Of a DNA stretch of 34,661 bases, positions 34,165-34,661 are shown piece by piece. The notes under the pieces are model-generated. The model made no database searches. It was not told where the DNA came from and saw only the letters and a program-made list of their open reading frames with translations. The position numbers and the translations under genes were made by a program. Source of the stretch: Phoronis australis (taxonomy: Eukaryota; Phoronida; Phoronidae); assembly GCA_002633005.1 (NCBI GenBank), contig NMRA01000105.1:374001-408661 (forward strand), written 5' to 3'. Every line of letters begins with the position of its first letter. Position 1 is the first letter of the stretch.

Positions 34165-34661
34165 CCTTAACAGAACTGTTTATTAGTGAAAGTCAACAAG
34201 CCATGCAGTTGAGATTAACAGTTACTGTAAGTGCAAATGCATTTGTAATTGTAACTCAGCAAGGTATACTTTACCTTGGATATTCTGTTACAAATCAGAG
34301 CCAGTTGAATACAAACCATGTCAATAGAATCTACAACTTACGCACACAATATGGCTCACATTAAAGAAATATTACTTTGTGAAATGTCACCACAAAAAAT
34401 AAAGATTAAGAAATATTTAGTCTTATTACTAACTTGGTTTGTACTGTGCAGAAGTATTGAAAAACAACATTTGGTAAATTGTGCATAGTCTGCGGCAAGA
34501 TAACCTGCTTTCGAAAAAATAGAAAAATTACTGAAAATGGTTGAAGAATCATTGAAGAATTACAATAATCAGCCAGATGATACAATGATGTAATAACGGC
34601 GTCAAGAACATAAAATCTTAGGATTCAGTTCTACTGTGATGAGTTGGCAAGACAATAGCAG
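34165..34661. other. Short tract after the gap with a 65-codon open stretch
   Basis: The plus strand is open from the gap to TAA at 34362-34364, containing VSANAFVIVTQQGILYLGYS. A donor-like ACTGTAAGT occurs inside it (GTAAGT at 34226-34231) and AATAAA follows at about 34398. I recognise no family, and the left part is hidden by the gap, so coding status is open. Confidence 0.2.

Noticed and set aside
33601-34364. Two ORFs of 189 and 213 codons through the N run
   Set aside because: They exist only because N codons are not read as stops.
1-34661. CRISPR arrays, bacterial operons, rRNA genes
   Set aside because: None seen; the window is animal nuclear DNA and its short arrays are minisatellites without spacer architecture.

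Overview
The window is eukaryotic, metazoan nuclear DNA. It is AT-rich with large non-coding tracts, GT-AG introns, tRNA-derived and MITE-like repeat debris, minisatellites, one 432-base assembly gap (33733-34164) and one lone N (13116). The only gene I can identify with confidence is a plexin on the minus strand, of which the window holds the 5' part. An animal genome with a small, divergent plexin and this repeat content suggests a (probably marine) invertebrate. I cannot name the species or phylum from sequence alone.

Layout. Left end, 1-4556: three coding exons of the plexin on the minus strand (4511-3414, 1235-1050, 447-319). They encode a signal peptide and most of the sema domain, 471 codons in all, and the reading continues off the left edge. 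All three exon ends are in phase 0. A 36-45 nt piece of 5' leader ends at a strong intron acceptor at 4557-4558, so at least one non-coding exon lies further right, inside or beyond this window. The 2.2-kb intron between the first two coding exons holds a dispersed repeat copy, a tRNA-like relic and other repeat-like sequence.

Region 4557-12190 is probably 5' leader intron or upstream flank. It contains an unidentified open stretch with a coiled-coil-like end and a nearby poly(A) signal (5775-6077), a MITE-like element (7369-7893) and a second copy of the dispersed repeat (8241-8515). Region 12191-14039 is a near-identical direct duplication of about 925 bp, split by a single N after a C homopolymer, which most simply reads as two haplotypes laid end to end. 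Region 14040-15230 is nested repeat debris with palindromic G-run motifs, an unrecognised open stretch and two microsatellites. Region 15231-31817 is mostly featureless, AT-rich DNA with short tandem arrays at 19820, 20518, 21079 (a degenerate 21-bp minisatellite with an inverted unit beside it) and 22551. Region 31818-32703 holds two further copies of the dispersed repeat facing each other. The right end is the N gap followed by a 65-codon open stretch of unknown meaning.

I found no complete unknown gene system, no CRISPR array and no intact autonomous transposon. The most informative items are the plexin 5' gene structure with two minimal upstream ORFs, the probable haplotype duplication, and a four-copy repeat family built from GGGGAATTTT-like blocks.
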